A stretch of DNA of 53,040 nucleotides from Bryobacterales bacterium (GCA_020851555.1 JADZCM010000039.1:1-53040); one strand, 5' to 3'; shown: positions 35,170 through 44,582, counted from the first letter of the stretch. Numbers and translations are program-made. Notes: a model not told the origin generated them from the sequence alone.

Positions 35170-37490
35170 GCCAGGTCCCATTTCTCGGGGTGCAGCAGCG
35201 GATCGCCGGTCACAAGCACGGGCCGACGGACGATCTCCTCCAATTCCTCCAGGTATTCGTTCTCGGTGGACTTCAGCACCCTGGCGACCTCGGGATGCAC
35301 GCGCAGCACGGCGTTGGGGCTGTCGATAGCAGGCGCGATCTTGACCGCCTCCTGGAGAATATCCCCGATCACCGTCTGCACGCTCTTGACGTAGCCGGCG
35401 CCTTCGCAAGCCGGGCAGGGCATACAGAGCGCCCGTTCCAGGCTCTGTTTGACCCGTTTGCGGGTGATGGCCACCAGGCCGAAATCGTTGAACTGGAGGA
35501 TCTTGTAGGGAGCCCGGTCGCGGCGCATCTCGTCTTCGAGCGCCTGCATGACCTTCTGCCGGTTTTTGCGCTCGTCCATGTCGATGAAGTCCACCACGAT
35601 GATGCCGCCCAGGTCGCGCAGCCGGATTTGGCGCACGATTTCGCGGATCGCTTCCGTGTTGGTCTTGACGATGGTATCTTCCAGGCGGTTGGACTTGCCG
35701 ACGAACTTGCCGGTGTTGACGTCGATGGCGACCAGCGCCTCGGTCTGGTTCACCACGATGTAGCCGCCCGACTTGAGCCAGACCTTGGGCCGCAAGGCCT
35801 TCTCCAGTTCGGCCGTGATGCCGAACGTGTCGAAGATGGGGGCGGAGCGGGTGTACAGCTTCACGTGCGGAACCATGCCGGGGTGCGTGCGCTCCACGAA
35901 ACGCAGCACGCTCTCGTAGACCGATTCGCTGTCTACCCAGACGGCCTTGAAGTCCCCGGCGAACTGGTCGCGCAACAGCCGCTGCACGATGTCCAGGTCG
36001 TGGTGCGCCAGCGCAGGGGCAGGCTTCCTCTCGGCCTTCTGCCGTATGTCGAGCCACAGGTTGTACAGGAAGGACATGTCCGCGGCGATGTCACGCTCGC
36101 TCTGGCCTTCCCCGGCCGTGCGGACGATGAAGCCGCCCGTCATTCCCGTCCGGTGGGTCTGAAGGATGTGGCGGAGGCGGTGCCGCTCCTCGTCCGAAGC
36201 GATCTTGCGGCTCACGCCCATGTGATCCACGGTGGGCATGTAGACCACGTACCGCCCGGGGAGCGCGATGTGAGAAGTGATGCGCGCGCCCTTCTGTCCA
36301 AGCGGCTCCTTTGCTATCTGCACAAGGATCTCCTGTCCCTCATGCAGCAGATCGCTTATGGACGGCGCGGCTTTCTCGGCCGGCGCCGCCGCGGCCTGTT
36401 CCGCCGGGTGGGGAGCAGCGGGCTCCGGCTCCTCGCGGTGCTGGTGGCGCTGTTCGGCCGGTCCCCCGCGCATCTTACGGCGCAGGCGGCGGGAAATCCG
36501 GTGCTGGTAGCGCGTGCCGCCGTCGCGGAGTTCCGCGCGAAGCGTGGACGAAGATTGCTCCGGCCCGGCTGCCGGAATGCCGCCGGCCGGCTTCTGAGCC
36601 TCAGCTTCGGCGCCGGCCCGGCTTTCCTGCGGGATCTCGGGTTCGCCTCCGGAAGCGGCCGCCGGTTCCGGGCCTTCCTCTCCGAGGACCGGCCACGAGC
36701 CGGCTTCCGGAGCGGGCGAAGCCGGCGAATCGGGTTCCGGAACAGCCGCCGGCCCGAGCGCGTCTTCCGGCGCAGGCTGTACCGCGGCCGGCGCCGCCAG
36801 TTCCGGCTCGTCCTCAGCCTCAGTCTCGATCCCGGCTTCTGGCGCAGGCTCCTCCAGGGGCTGTTCCGCCTCGGCCTGCTCGGGCGAGCTCAGGGGAGCG
36901 AGTGCGGTGGCATCGACCCCGGCCAACTCTTCCGCCGTTTCCTGTTCGGACTCCGGCACGGCATCGCCCACAGCGCCATCTACGCGGTACTTGGCAAGCT
37001 GCTCGCCGGGCAAAACTTCGAAATCGCCCGGTTCAGCCGGGGGTGGAGGAGGCGCGGTGGATGCATATTTCGACTCCGGAAAGCCCCTTCCCTTGTTCCG
37101 GCGGCGGCGGGAACGGCGGCTCTTCTGGTCCGCGGCGTCCGCTTCGGGGGCTTGCTCGGCCGCGGCCGGCGCCGAGGCCGCGGCCGCCTTGGAAGGCTCT
37201 GTGCGCTCCGGCCTCCGCAGACGCTGGTCGGAGGACGCGGTCATCCTGTCGTACTCCTCGTTCTCTTCGAAGAAGTCGGAGACATACAGGAACGCATCCC
37301 GTTCCAGGCCCAGGTCAACGAAGGCGGACTGCATTCCCGGAAGAACCCGGGTCACGCGCCCTTTGTGAATGCTGCCGGCCAGCGAGTACTCGTTGGCTCG
37401 CTGGAAGTAAATCTCGACCAACTGGTCGTCTTCCAGGACCGCCACCTTGGTTTCGTGGCGGTTGGAAGAGATCACCAACTCTTTTCCCAT
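35166..37490 (-). CDS. rng: Ribonuclease E/G
   Basis: Endoribonuclease of the RNase E/G family, 774 residues. N-terminal strand region (residues 1-80), catalytic core with metal-binding AIDVNTGKF and VVDFIDMD, the MPCPACEGAG Zn-link, and a short end like RNase G. A large low-complexity insertion, about residues 84-375 (Pro/Ala/Glu rich, with a basic RRSRRRRNKGRG patch), splits the S1 domain: FLYVSDFF is followed, after the insertion, by ISDLLHEGQEILVQI. E. coli RNase E/G has no such insertion at this place. SD AGAGAGGTG. It lies downstream of mreBCD-mrdA-rodA, echoing the mreBCD-rng order of E. coli, but 201 nt separate it from rodA. Confidence 0.92.
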   Translation of the reverse strand: MGKELVISSNRHETKVAVLEDDQLVEIYFQRANEYSLAGSIHKGRVTRVLPGMQSAFVDLGLERDAFLYVSDFFEENEEYDRMTASSDQRLRRPERTEPSKAAAASAPAAAEQAPEADAADQKSRRSRRRRNKGRGFPESKYASTAPPPPPAEPGDFEVLPGEQLAKYRVDGAVGDAVPESEQETAEELAGVDATALAPLSSPEQAEAEQPLEEPAPEAGIETEAEDEPELAAPAAVQPAPEDALGPAAVPEPDSPASPAPEAGSWPVLGEEGPEPAAASGGEPEIPQESRAGAEAEAQKPAGGIPAAGPEQSSSTLRAELRDGGTRYQHRISRRLRRKMRGGPAEQRHQHREEPEPAAPHPAEQAAAAPAEKAAPSISDLLHEGQEILVQIAKEPLGQKGARITSHIALPGRYVVYMPTVDHMGVSRKIASDEERHRLRHILQTHRTGMTGGFIVRTAGEGQSERDIAADMSFLYNLWLDIRQKAERKPAPALAHHDLDIVQRLLRDQFAGDFKAVWVDSESVYESVLRFVERTHPGMVPHVKLYTRSAPIFDTFGITAELEKALRPKVWLKSGGYIVVNQTEALVAIDVNTGKFVGKSNRLEDTIVKTNTEAIREIVRQIRLRDLGGIIVVDFIDMDERKNRQKVMQALEDEMRRDRAPYKILQFNDFGLVAITRKRVKQSLERALCMPCPACEGAGYVKSVQTVIGDILQEAVKIAPAIDSPNAVLRVHPEVARVLKSTENEYLEELEEIVRRPVLVTGDPLLHPEKWDLA

Positions 37491-37591
37491 GGATACTCTT
37501 CACCTCTCTTGAAGCGAAGAGCGCGGCCAAGCGGAGGGTCGGAGGCGAAAGCCGCCACCGGGCGGCAAGTCCAAATCTTTAAGGCCTCGCA

Positions 37592-37640
37592 CGGAGCGCC
37601 GCTCCGCGCTGAACATCTGGAGGGGGACCTTCGCCCCTCC
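37592..37640. other. Two adjacent hairpins between rodA and rng
   Basis: CGGAGC at 37592-37597 pairs with GCTCCG at 37601-37606; GGAGGGG at 37619-37625 pairs with CCCCTCC at 37634-37640. They lie in the 201-nt gap between the rodA stop and the rng start. Neither is followed by a T-run, so intrinsic termination is not supported; they may be leader structure or an attenuator. Confidence 0.3.
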
Positions 37641-37691
37641 GAAAAGCTGAAACCTGTGCGCCTCGATCTCCTCGCGAAACCGTCTCCCGCT

Positions 37692-38783
37692 TCAGTTGAC
37701 GAACCGCTGCAGCCTCACGTTGTTCACCAGCCCCAGCATCATGAACACCGTCAGAACACTGGAGCCGCCGTAGCTCATCAGCGGCAGGGGGACGCCCGTG
37801 ACGATCATCCGCCCCACGAGCATCCCAACGTTCACAAGCAAATGAAACAGCAACAACGCACCCACTCCCATGCAGACATACATGCCGGCCCGGTCCGGCG
37901 CCGACTGCGCATTCTGGACAATCTGCATGAGCAGCAGGAAGTACAGCGTCAGCACAACCGCGACTCCCACAAATCCGTGCTCCTCGGCAAAGGCCGAGAA
38001 GATGAAATCCGTGTGGGCGACGGGCAGAAACCGCAGCTGCGTCTGTGAGCCGCGGGCCACGCCCTTGCCCCACATTCCACCGCTGCCGACCGCGATCTTC
38101 GACTGAATAACCTGGTATCCGCTGCCCAGCGGATCGCTCCCCGGGTTGAGGAAGGAAATCAGCCGGGCCTTCTGGTAATCCTTGAGCAAGGTCCATCCCA
38201 CCGGCAGCACCAGCACAAACAGAAGGGCCAGCGCCACCGCATGCTGCCAGCGGAGCCCCGCGAAAAACACGCCCGCGCCCCCGATGGCGGCGTACGTGAG
38301 AGACGTGCCGAGATCCGGCTGTTTCATCACAAGCGCCATGGGCAGGGCCACTAACGCACCCAGTTTCCACAGGTCCCGCAGGGTGGGACGGTCGCCTCTC
38401 AATTCACTCAGATACCTCGCCGCCAGCAAGATCAGTATCAGTTTAACGAATTCCGAAATCTGGAAGGTGAAACCCCCGGGCAGGGGTATCCAACGCTGGG
38501 AACCGAACACCTGCCTGCCGAACAGCAGGACCGCCAGCAGCAAGGCCAGTCCCCCCAGGTAGAGCGCCGGCGCGGCCTCGAGCAGGCGGTGGTAGTCGAT
38601 CCGCGCAATGACGTGCATGGCGGCCAGGCCGGCCACGACGAACAGCATCTGCTTCCACCAGGTGTCGCCCCAGATCGTTCCGGCCGTCGCGCTGTAAATC
38701 TGGAGAATCCCCAGGCCCGAGATGGCCAGCGCAAGGACGAGCAGCGGCCAGTCCAGATCGCGGCTGGAGCGGTAGTTGATCAC
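37692..38783 (-). CDS. rodA: Rod-shape SEDS glycosyltransferase
   Basis: SEDS-family peptidoglycan polymerase of the elongasome, 363 residues with about ten TM helices. Conserved family blocks are seen, including the PLMSYGGSS end and KQPDLGTSL. It works with PBP2 (MrdA), encoded immediately upstream: the GTG start overlaps the mrdA TGA (GTGA). Last gene of the mre operon. Confidence 0.95.
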   Translation of the reverse strand: MINYRSSRDLDWPLLVLALAISGLGILQIYSATAGTIWGDTWWKQMLFVVAGLAAMHVIARIDYHRLLEAAPALYLGGLALLLAVLLFGRQVFGSQRWIPLPGGFTFQISEFVKLILILLAARYLSELRGDRPTLRDLWKLGALVALPMALVMKQPDLGTSLTYAAIGGAGVFFAGLRWQHAVALALLFVLVLPVGWTLLKDYQKARLISFLNPGSDPLGSGYQVIQSKIAVGSGGMWGKGVARGSQTQLRFLPVAHTDFIFSAFAEEHGFVGVAVVLTLYFLLLMQIVQNAQSAPDRAGMYVCMGVGALLLFHLLVNVGMLVGRMIVTGVPLPLMSYGGSSVLTVFMMLGLVNNVRLQRFVN

Positions 38784-40660
38784 TGGGTTTGCCCCTGTTC
38801 CGGGGAGTGTTCCCGCGCCAGCATGGGGTAGGGCTGGCGGCTTGCCTTTTTGTCAAAGTACGTCTTGACCAGGTCCCGCACGACCGGCGCGGCCGCCGTG
38901 CTCCCGTGCAGCCCACCTTCCACGAGGGCCACCACGGCGATCTCCGGAAACTCCCGCGGAGCGAACCCCACGAACCAGGCGTTGTCCTTGAGCGCCTCGC
39001 TCGTGCCCAAGGCCCGCAGGGCTTCATTGGATGCGAGCTGGGAGGTGCCGGTCTTCCCGCACAGTTCCACTCCCTGAATCCTGGCGCGGGCTCCGGTGCC
39101 GCCCTCATTCACCACTCCGTACATCCCGTAGATCACCTTCGCGAGGTTGTCGGGATTAAAGGCGGCTCGCCGGGGGGTGTCGCGGCGGTTCGGATCGGCA
39201 ACCACGTGCGGCGTATACCAAACCCCGCCCATGGCCAGGCCGCCGATGGCATAGGCCAGTTGCAGCGGCGTCACCGTCAGGGCGCCCTGCCCGATGGCGA
39301 CGGAGATCGTCTCCCCGGCGTACCACTTCTGCCGCGTCGTCCGGATCTTCCACTGCGTGGACGGAACCAGGCCGGCCTGTTCCTGGGGCAGGTCGATGCC
39401 GGTCTTGCGGCCCAGGCCCACCAGTTCGGCGTACTCGGCGATGCGGTCGATCCCCAGCCGGTTGCCGACCGTGTAGAAGAACACGTCGCAGGACTGCACG
39501 ATCCCGCGGTGCAGATCGACCACTCCGTGGCCTCCCTTCAGATGGCATTTGAAGTAGCGGCCATAGAAGGTCGCGCCGCCCGGGCAGCGGGCGTCGAAGG
39601 CGTCGTCGATGACGCCGGATTCCAGAGCCGCCAGAGCTACGATCGGCTTGAACGTCGAGCCGGGAGCAAGCTGACCCTGGATGGCGCGGTTCAGGAGAGG
39701 CTTGTCGGGATTGGCCACCAGTTCCTGCCAGTCGTGGGAGCGTATGCCGCCGGTGAACTTGCTCGGGTCAAAGCCCGGCTGGCTGACCATGGCCAGCACT
39801 TCGCCGTTGCGCGGGTCCAGCGCCACCACCGCTCCTTTGCGGCCTTCCATGGACAGTTCCGCCACGGCCTGCAAGTCGAGGTCAATCGTCAGGCGCAGCG
39901 GCTTTCCGGGAATGGCCTCCTTCAGCCCGATCACCTGGCGCTCATTTCCCTGCACGTCCACCACGACCTGCCGCTGCCCGTCCACTCCCGTCAGGATGTC
40001 GTTGTATTGCCTCTCGACGCCCGCCTTGCCAATGACGTCGCCCTGGTTTTTCCGCACGAACTCCACGGTGTTGAGTTCGGCTTCGCTCACCTCGCCGACG
40101 TATCCGATCAGGTGCGACGCCAGGCCGCTGCGGGGATACAGGCGCCGCTGCGCGTGAATAAGCTCCATCTCGGGGAATTCGGGAGAGCCCCGGTGCGCTT
40201 CGATGAAGGCGAGGTCTCCCCGGCTCAACTCGTCCTTGATCGTCACCGGACGGTAGCGGGGCTGGCCGGAAAACCGCTTCAGCCGGGCAATCACTTCCTC
40301 GTATGGCAGGCCCAGTCCTTCGGCGACGGGCCGGACCTCCTCCAGTTTCAGGTTCTCGCGGAGCAGCATCAGGCTGAAGGAGGAGTGGTTGTCCACGATC
40401 ACGCGGCCCTCGCGGTCGAGGATCTTCCCGCGGGGAGCGGGGATGGGCAACGCTTTGATCCGGTTGCGCTCCGCCTGCTCGTAGTAGAACCCCGGGTTGC
40501 GGACCTGCAAGTCCCAGAAGCCGGAGATCAGGAACAGAAACACCGCCACGATCGCGTACTGAAAGAGCGCGATGCGCGCCGCGGCGAACTTCACGTCGTC
40601 GCGGCGCAACGGCCCCTTCGGTGTCTGCGGCCGTTCCGGCTGTTCGGGAGGAAGGTTCAC
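38780..40660 (-). CDS. mrdA: Penicillin-binding protein 2 (elongasome transpeptidase)
   Basis: Class B PBP, 626 residues: one N-terminal TM (IALFQYAIVAVFLFLISGF), a pedestal domain (about residues 60-240) and the transpeptidase domain. Active-site motifs: SxxK with Ser335 (PGSTFK), SxN-type QSCDVFF and KTGTS. Cross-links new peptidoglycan along the side wall with RodA. GTG start with AGGA upstream, 14 nt after the mreD stop. Confidence 0.95.
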   Translation of the reverse strand: MNLPPEQPERPQTPKGPLRRDDVKFAAARIALFQYAIVAVFLFLISGFWDLQVRNPGFYYEQAERNRIKALPIPAPRGKILDREGRVIVDNHSSFSLMLLRENLKLEEVRPVAEGLGLPYEEVIARLKRFSGQPRYRPVTIKDELSRGDLAFIEAHRGSPEFPEMELIHAQRRLYPRSGLASHLIGYVGEVSEAELNTVEFVRKNQGDVIGKAGVERQYNDILTGVDGQRQVVVDVQGNERQVIGLKEAIPGKPLRLTIDLDLQAVAELSMEGRKGAVVALDPRNGEVLAMVSQPGFDPSKFTGGIRSHDWQELVANPDKPLLNRAIQGQLAPGSTFKPIVALAALESGVIDDAFDARCPGGATFYGRYFKCHLKGGHGVVDLHRGIVQSCDVFFYTVGNRLGIDRIAEYAELVGLGRKTGIDLPQEQAGLVPSTQWKIRTTRQKWYAGETISVAIGQGALTVTPLQLAYAIGGLAMGGVWYTPHVVADPNRRDTPRRAAFNPDNLAKVIYGMYGVVNEGGTGARARIQGVELCGKTGTSQLASNEALRALGTSEALKDNAWFVGFAPREFPEIAVVALVEGGLHGSTAAAPVVRDLVKTYFDKKASRQPYPMLAREHSPEQGQTQ

Positions 40661-40674
40661 GTGGCTTCCTGCCC

Positions 40675-41211
40675 CTATTGTCCCCTATCTTTCAGTTTAT
40701 CCAACAGGTGGTAGAGCGGGATGCTCAACAGGGCGTTGGCCGCGGCCGCCAGAAGAGCCGGCAGAAGCTCTGCTCCCGACGGGGCCCCCAGCAGGAACTG
40801 CCGGGCGGTCCAATAAAGGGCTTGGTGACAGAGGAACATGACGAAGACCAGCCCCAGGCGCACCAGCGTGTGCCCGGTGTCGAACCGCACCCCCAGGGCG
40901 GCCGCGCCGTAGCCCACCATCGTCTTGACCATGCCGAAGATCCCGATCGGCTGGTGCGACAGAGCGTCCTGGACCAGCCCCACCACGGTCCCGATCAGCG
41001 CGCCGCTGATCGGATTGCGGCGCGCAATGGCGAGGTAAATCACAACCAGCAGGGAGAGTTCCAGGTTCTGAAGGAGAGGCAGGTAGAGCGGCAGGTAGAC
41101 CTGGAACAGAATCGCCGCCACCGGGGCGGCAATCACGACCCAGGGACGCAGGCGTGCGAGCCGCTTGCGGCCTCTGCCGGAGGCTTCCGGCGGCCAGAGC
41201 GTGTCGTTCAT
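40675..41211 (-). CDS. mreD: Rod-shape determining protein MreD
   Basis: 178-residue membrane protein with about five TM helices, including the ISGALIGTVVGLVQDAL region typical of MreD. Membrane partner of MreC in the elongasome. The ATG overlaps the mreC stop (ATGA), and mrdA begins 14 nt after its end. It carries an extra charged N-terminus of about 20 residues. Confidence 0.88.
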   Translation of the reverse strand: MNDTLWPPEASGRGRKRLARLRPWVVIAAPVAAILFQVYLPLYLPLLQNLELSLLVVIYLAIARRNPISGALIGTVVGLVQDALSHQPIGIFGMVKTMVGYGAAALGVRFDTGHTLVRLGLVFVMFLCHQALYWTARQFLLGAPSGAELLPALLAAAANALLSIPLYHLLDKLKDRGQ

Positions 41212-42281
41212 GGCTTCGCCGGCGCCGGCGGGGCGGGGGCAGGCTTGACGGCTGCGGGTGTCTCTTTCGGCGGCACGTTATCGCCGTACGGCCTCTTCTG
41301 CTCCTCGGCGGTTCTCCTGTAGCGGTCCAGCAACCGGTCCGCGTCGGTCACCGGCGCGCCCAATGGCCGGGCCTGTTCGGTGGCCTCCGGCGATCCCTCA
41401 TCCGCCGGAGGAGGCGGCGGCAACAGCGGGGCCGGCGGCGCGGACGCCTCCGCGGCAGGCACAGCCTGGTGGACGCCTTGCACTACGATCAACACTTCCT
41501 CCAGGCCGCGGCTGAGCCCGCTGGGGGCCAGCACTACATCCTGAAATGTCCGGCCGGGAGCCGCCGACCGCACCTGGCCGACGGGCAAGCCCCGCGGGAA
41601 CAGCCGGTCGTCCCCCGAGGTGTAGAACCACTCGCCGACCTGGACCTTCTCCTCATTCTGGAGGTAGTCGATGCGGCACAGGTCGCGGGTGAAGCCGCGC
41701 ACCGTGCCCTCGGCCTTGGAGATGCCCCCGATCACCCCCGCGGCGAATCTCTTGTCGGTGATCAGCAGAACCTGGGAAGCGGTCGGGTAGGAAGCCGTGA
41801 TCCGGCCCACGATCCCATCCGCGTTCATCACGGCCATGCCCGGTTGGACGCCGGATGAGGATCCGCGGTCTACCAGCAACACCCGTGAGTCTATCACCGG
41901 AGAAGTTCCGATCACCCGGGCAGCCACGGTTTGAGATGGCGTGCGCGCCTGGAAGGCGGCCAGCGCCTGGGCCCGCTCCGCGGTTCCCAGTTCGGCGCGA
42001 AGTTCCCGGTTCTGGATCTTCAGCCGGTCCAATTCCTCGGCGAGCCGGCGGTTTTCCCGGCGAAGGTCCCAGAGATCCGTGGCGGTCCGGGCGAGGCCGG
42101 CGGCGCTGCTGCTCGCGGCCGCCAGCAGCCGGGCGGGCGGCTTAACCGCGCTCACCGCCCAGACCCGGAGCAGGCGCACGTCCCGGTCCGTGCGTACCTG
42201 GTAGGCGACCAGGATCAACTGCGCCAGAAGCAGCAACAGGAGCAGGGTGAGATTGCGGTAGCGACTGAGCAGCGACCCCAT
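41208..42281 (-). CDS. mreC: Rod-shape determining protein MreC
   Basis: 357 residues: a TM (LTLLLLLLLAQLILVAY), a coiled coil (about residues 70-105), then the beta-barrel MreC core (GVQPGMAVMNADGIVGRI through PVGQVRSAAP). After the core the last roughly 75 residues form a Pro/Ala-rich tail (PPAPLLPPPPP), longer than in most MreC. It acts as the periplasmic scaffold linking MreB, MreD, PBP2 and RodA. Start ATG 42281, 19 nt after the mreB stop. Confidence 0.93.
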   Translation of the reverse strand: MGSLLSRYRNLTLLLLLLLAQLILVAYQVRTDRDVRLLRVWAVSAVKPPARLLAAASSSAAGLARTATDLWDLRRENRRLAEELDRLKIQNRELRAELGTAERAQALAAFQARTPSQTVAARVIGTSPVIDSRVLLVDRGSSSGVQPGMAVMNADGIVGRITASYPTASQVLLITDKRFAAGVIGGISKAEGTVRGFTRDLCRIDYLQNEEKVQVGEWFYTSGDDRLFPRGLPVGQVRSAAPGRTFQDVVLAPSGLSRGLEEVLIVVQGVHQAVPAAEASAPPAPLLPPPPPADEGSPEATEQARPLGAPVTDADRLLDRYRRTAEEQKRPYGDNVPPKETPAAVKPAPAPPAPAKP

Positions 42282-42300
42282 GGCCCACCCACCGGAGCGG

Positions 42301-43326
42301 CTACTCGATGGAGATCTTGCGCAACAACTGGAAGTCCGTCAGCATCTTGCTTGTGCCCAGCACCACGGAGGCGAGCGGATCTTCGGCGATCGAGACCGGC
42401 AGGCCGGTTTCCTCCTTAATGCGCTTGTCCAGGTTCTTCAGCAGCGCCCCTCCGCCGGTCAGCACGATGCCGAAGTCGCTGATGTCGGCGCTGAGTTCGG
42501 GCGGAGTTCGCTCCAGGGCCACCCGTATGGCGTTCAGGATCGTCGCCACACACTCGGCGAGCGCTTCCCGGATCTCGCTGTCGTCGATGGTGAGGGTCTT
42601 GGGGACGCCTTGGATCAAGTTGCGCCCCTTGATCTCCATGGTTATGGGCTTGTCCAGGGGGTAGGCGGAACCGATCTGCATCTTGATCTGTTCCGCGGTG
42701 CGCTCCCCGGTCAGCAGGTTGTACTTGCGCTTCAAGTACTGCACGATCGCCTCGTCCATCTCGTTCCCCGCGATCCTCACGGACCGGGAGTACACAATGC
42801 CCGACAGCGAGATGACCGCCACGTCGGTGGTCCCGCCGCCGATGTCCACGATCATGTTTCCGCAAGGCTCGGTGATGGGCAGGCCCGCGCCGATGGCCGC
42901 CACCATGGCCTGCTCGACCAGGTGCACTTCGCTGGCCTTGGCCCGGTAGGCCGAGTCGACCACGGCCCGTTTCTCCACCTGCGTGATCTCGCTCGGCACG
43001 CCGATGACGATGCGCGGATGCACCAGCATCCGCCGGCCATGCGCCTTCTGGATGAAGTAGGTGAGCATCCGCTCGGTGACTTTGAAGTCGGCGATGACGC
43101 CGTCCTTCATGGGCCGGATCGCCACGATGTTGCCGGGAGTGCGCCCCAGCATCTCCTTGGCTTCCCGGCCGACCGCTTCGACCTCTCCCGTGGTCTTGTT
43201 GATGGCGACGATCGACGGGTCGTTGACGACAATGCCCTTTCCCTTGGCGTAGACCAGGGTGTTGGCAGTGCCCAGGTCGATCGCCAGGTCGGACGAAAAC
43301 AGACTGAAAAGCGAACGCAGGTTCAT
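42301..43326 (-). CDS. mreB: Rod-shape determining actin homologue
   Basis: Bacterial actin, 341 residues, highly conserved. ATP-binding motifs: AIDLGTANTLVY, DIGGGTTDVAVI and GIVLTGGGALLKNL. Polymerises under the membrane and steers RodA/PBP2 along the rod. It opens the five-gene mre operon. SD is weak (GGTCACC region). A TATGAT hexamer at 43377-43372 (minus) is a candidate -10, with no clear -35. Confidence 0.97.
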   Translation of the reverse strand: MNLRSLFSLFSSDLAIDLGTANTLVYAKGKGIVVNDPSIVAINKTTGEVEAVGREAKEMLGRTPGNIVAIRPMKDGVIADFKVTERMLTYFIQKAHGRRMLVHPRIVIGVPSEITQVEKRAVVDSAYRAKASEVHLVEQAMVAAIGAGLPITEPCGNMIVDIGGGTTDVAVISLSGIVYSRSVRIAGNEMDEAIVQYLKRKYNLLTGERTAEQIKMQIGSAYPLDKPITMEIKGRNLIQGVPKTLTIDDSEIREALAECVATILNAIRVALERTPPELSADISDFGIVLTGGGALLKNLDKRIKEETGLPVSIAEDPLASVVLGTSKMLTDFQLLRKISIE

Positions 43327-43435
43327 TCGGTGACCGCAGAAATCCCGCTCAGGGAATCGACTTCAAAGCCTATCATAACGCCTGGAACCCCCGCCAGTCG
43401 TGCAAGGCTAACCCTTACTGTACAATGACTTAGTT
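43327..43435. promoter_or_regulatory. Divergent promoter region between mreB and the YVTN lipoprotein gene
   Basis: 109 bp without a gene. It holds TATGAT (minus, 43372-43377) towards mreB and TACAAT (plus, 43421-43426) 9 nt before the GTG of the beta-propeller gene. No SD precedes that GTG. No TTGACA-like -35 at the right distance on either strand. Confidence 0.35.
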
Positions 43436-44548
43436 GTGCTGACACGGCGTCACATGGCGGCGGCGTGGGCGGTGTCGCTGGCGGGGTGCCGCCCCCAGCG
43501 GGGGAGCGGGTTTCCGGGCCATGCCTTCGTGGCCGACGAGCAGGCCCACTCGCTCGCGGTGGTGGACCTGACGTCCTTTTCGCTCGCCCGCCATATTGCC
43601 CTCGGCGCCCCGCCGGCTCTGGTCGCTGCCAGCCCCGGCCGCGCGGCGGTCTACGCGGCGGCTCCGGCGGCCGGCGCGGTCTTCGAGATCGACGCCAGAT
43701 CAATGGCCGTGCGGCGCAGGCTGCGATTGGCGGGCGTCGCCGCGGAAATGCGCCTTTCGCCCGGCGGCGATGCTCTCTGGGCGCTTTGCAGAGATCCGCA
43801 CGAGTTGGTGCGCATCCCGCTGGAGAGGTTCCGGCCGGAGTCGCGCATTCCGCTCCCGGCGCCGCCCGTCGCGTTGAATCACGCGCCGGGAGGACGGCTG
43901 GCAGCCGTGACGCACGGCGAGACGGGGGCCGTCAGTTTCCATGACACCGGCGCCTGGCAGATGCTTGGATCCGTGCACGCCGGTGAGCACACCGGCGCGG
44001 TATGCTTCCGGGGGGACGGGAAATCTCTGTTCGCCGCGGACCCCGGCCGCAGCGCCGTGCTGGTGCTGGACCCGGTAAACCGGGCTCTGGTCACGGCTCT
44101 GCGCGTGGCCGTGAGACCCTCATGCTTCTGTTTCAAGCCCGACGGCGGAGAGTTGTTCGTCACCGGCGAGGGAAGCGATGCGGTGGTCATCGTGAACCCG
44201 TACAACGCCGAGGTTGCCGAGACGGTGCTGGCGGGCCGCGGCCCGGGCGCCATGGCGTTCTCCCGGTCGCCGGAATACCTCTTCGTGACGAACGCTCCCT
44301 CCGGGGACGTCACGATCCTGGATCCGGAAACGCGCCGGGTGGTGGCGACGGCGGCGGTCGGCGCGGAGCCGCGGTTCGTCACCATCACTCCGGACGACGG
44401 CTATGTCCTGATCCTCAACCGCCGGTCGGGAACCATGGCGGTGATCCGTCCCCGGGCGGTAGTGCGCAGCCGCTCGCGCGGCGCGCCGCTCTATACCACC
44501 ATCCCCGTAGGCCCATGCCCCGTCGCCGCGGCGGTGCTGGCGGTGTAA
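43436..44548 (+). CDS. YVTN-type beta-propeller lipoprotein
   Basis: 370 residues. The signal ends in lipobox SLAGC (Cys about residue 18), so it should be a lipoprotein. About seven blades of 40-45 residues follow with the recurrent V-x-D-x-x-T/S-x-x-V pattern (for example DVTILDPETRRVVATAAVGA, SAVLVLDPVNRALV). Such propellers bind partners or ligands in the periplasm; no enzyme motif is seen. GTG start without SD, TACAAT 9 nt before it. It converges with the hemerythrin gene. Confidence 0.83.
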   Translation: MLTRRHMAAAWAVSLAGCRPQRGSGFPGHAFVADEQAHSLAVVDLTSFSLARHIALGAPPALVAASPGRAAVYAAAPAAGAVFEIDARSMAVRRRLRLAGVAAEMRLSPGGDALWALCRDPHELVRIPLERFRPESRIPLPAPPVALNHAPGGRLAAVTHGETGAVSFHDTGAWQMLGSVHAGEHTGAVCFRGDGKSLFAADPGRSAVLVLDPVNRALVTALRVAVRPSCFCFKPDGGELFVTGEGSDAVVIVNPYNAEVAETVLAGRGPGAMAFSRSPEYLFVTNAPSGDVTILDPETRRVVATAAVGAEPRFVTITPDDGYVLILNRRSGTMAVIRPRAVVRSRSRGAPLYTTIPVGPCPVAAAVLAV

Positions 44549-44582
44549 GACAGGATCACTGCTGCGGCTGCGTTTTTAGGTT

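Noticed and set aside
35182..36057. Upstream extension of the secreted hypothetical gene into rng
   Set aside because: The frame is open only because it runs inside rng; the leader and coupling point to GTG 35169.
35190..38048. A 952-codon plus-strand frame opposite rng and rodA
   Set aside because: Antisense shadow; Arg/Gly/Leu-biased, no domain, spans two genes with clear motifs.
38789..40714. A 641-codon plus-strand frame opposite mrdA
   Set aside because: Antisense shadow; opposite strand carries the PBP2 motifs.
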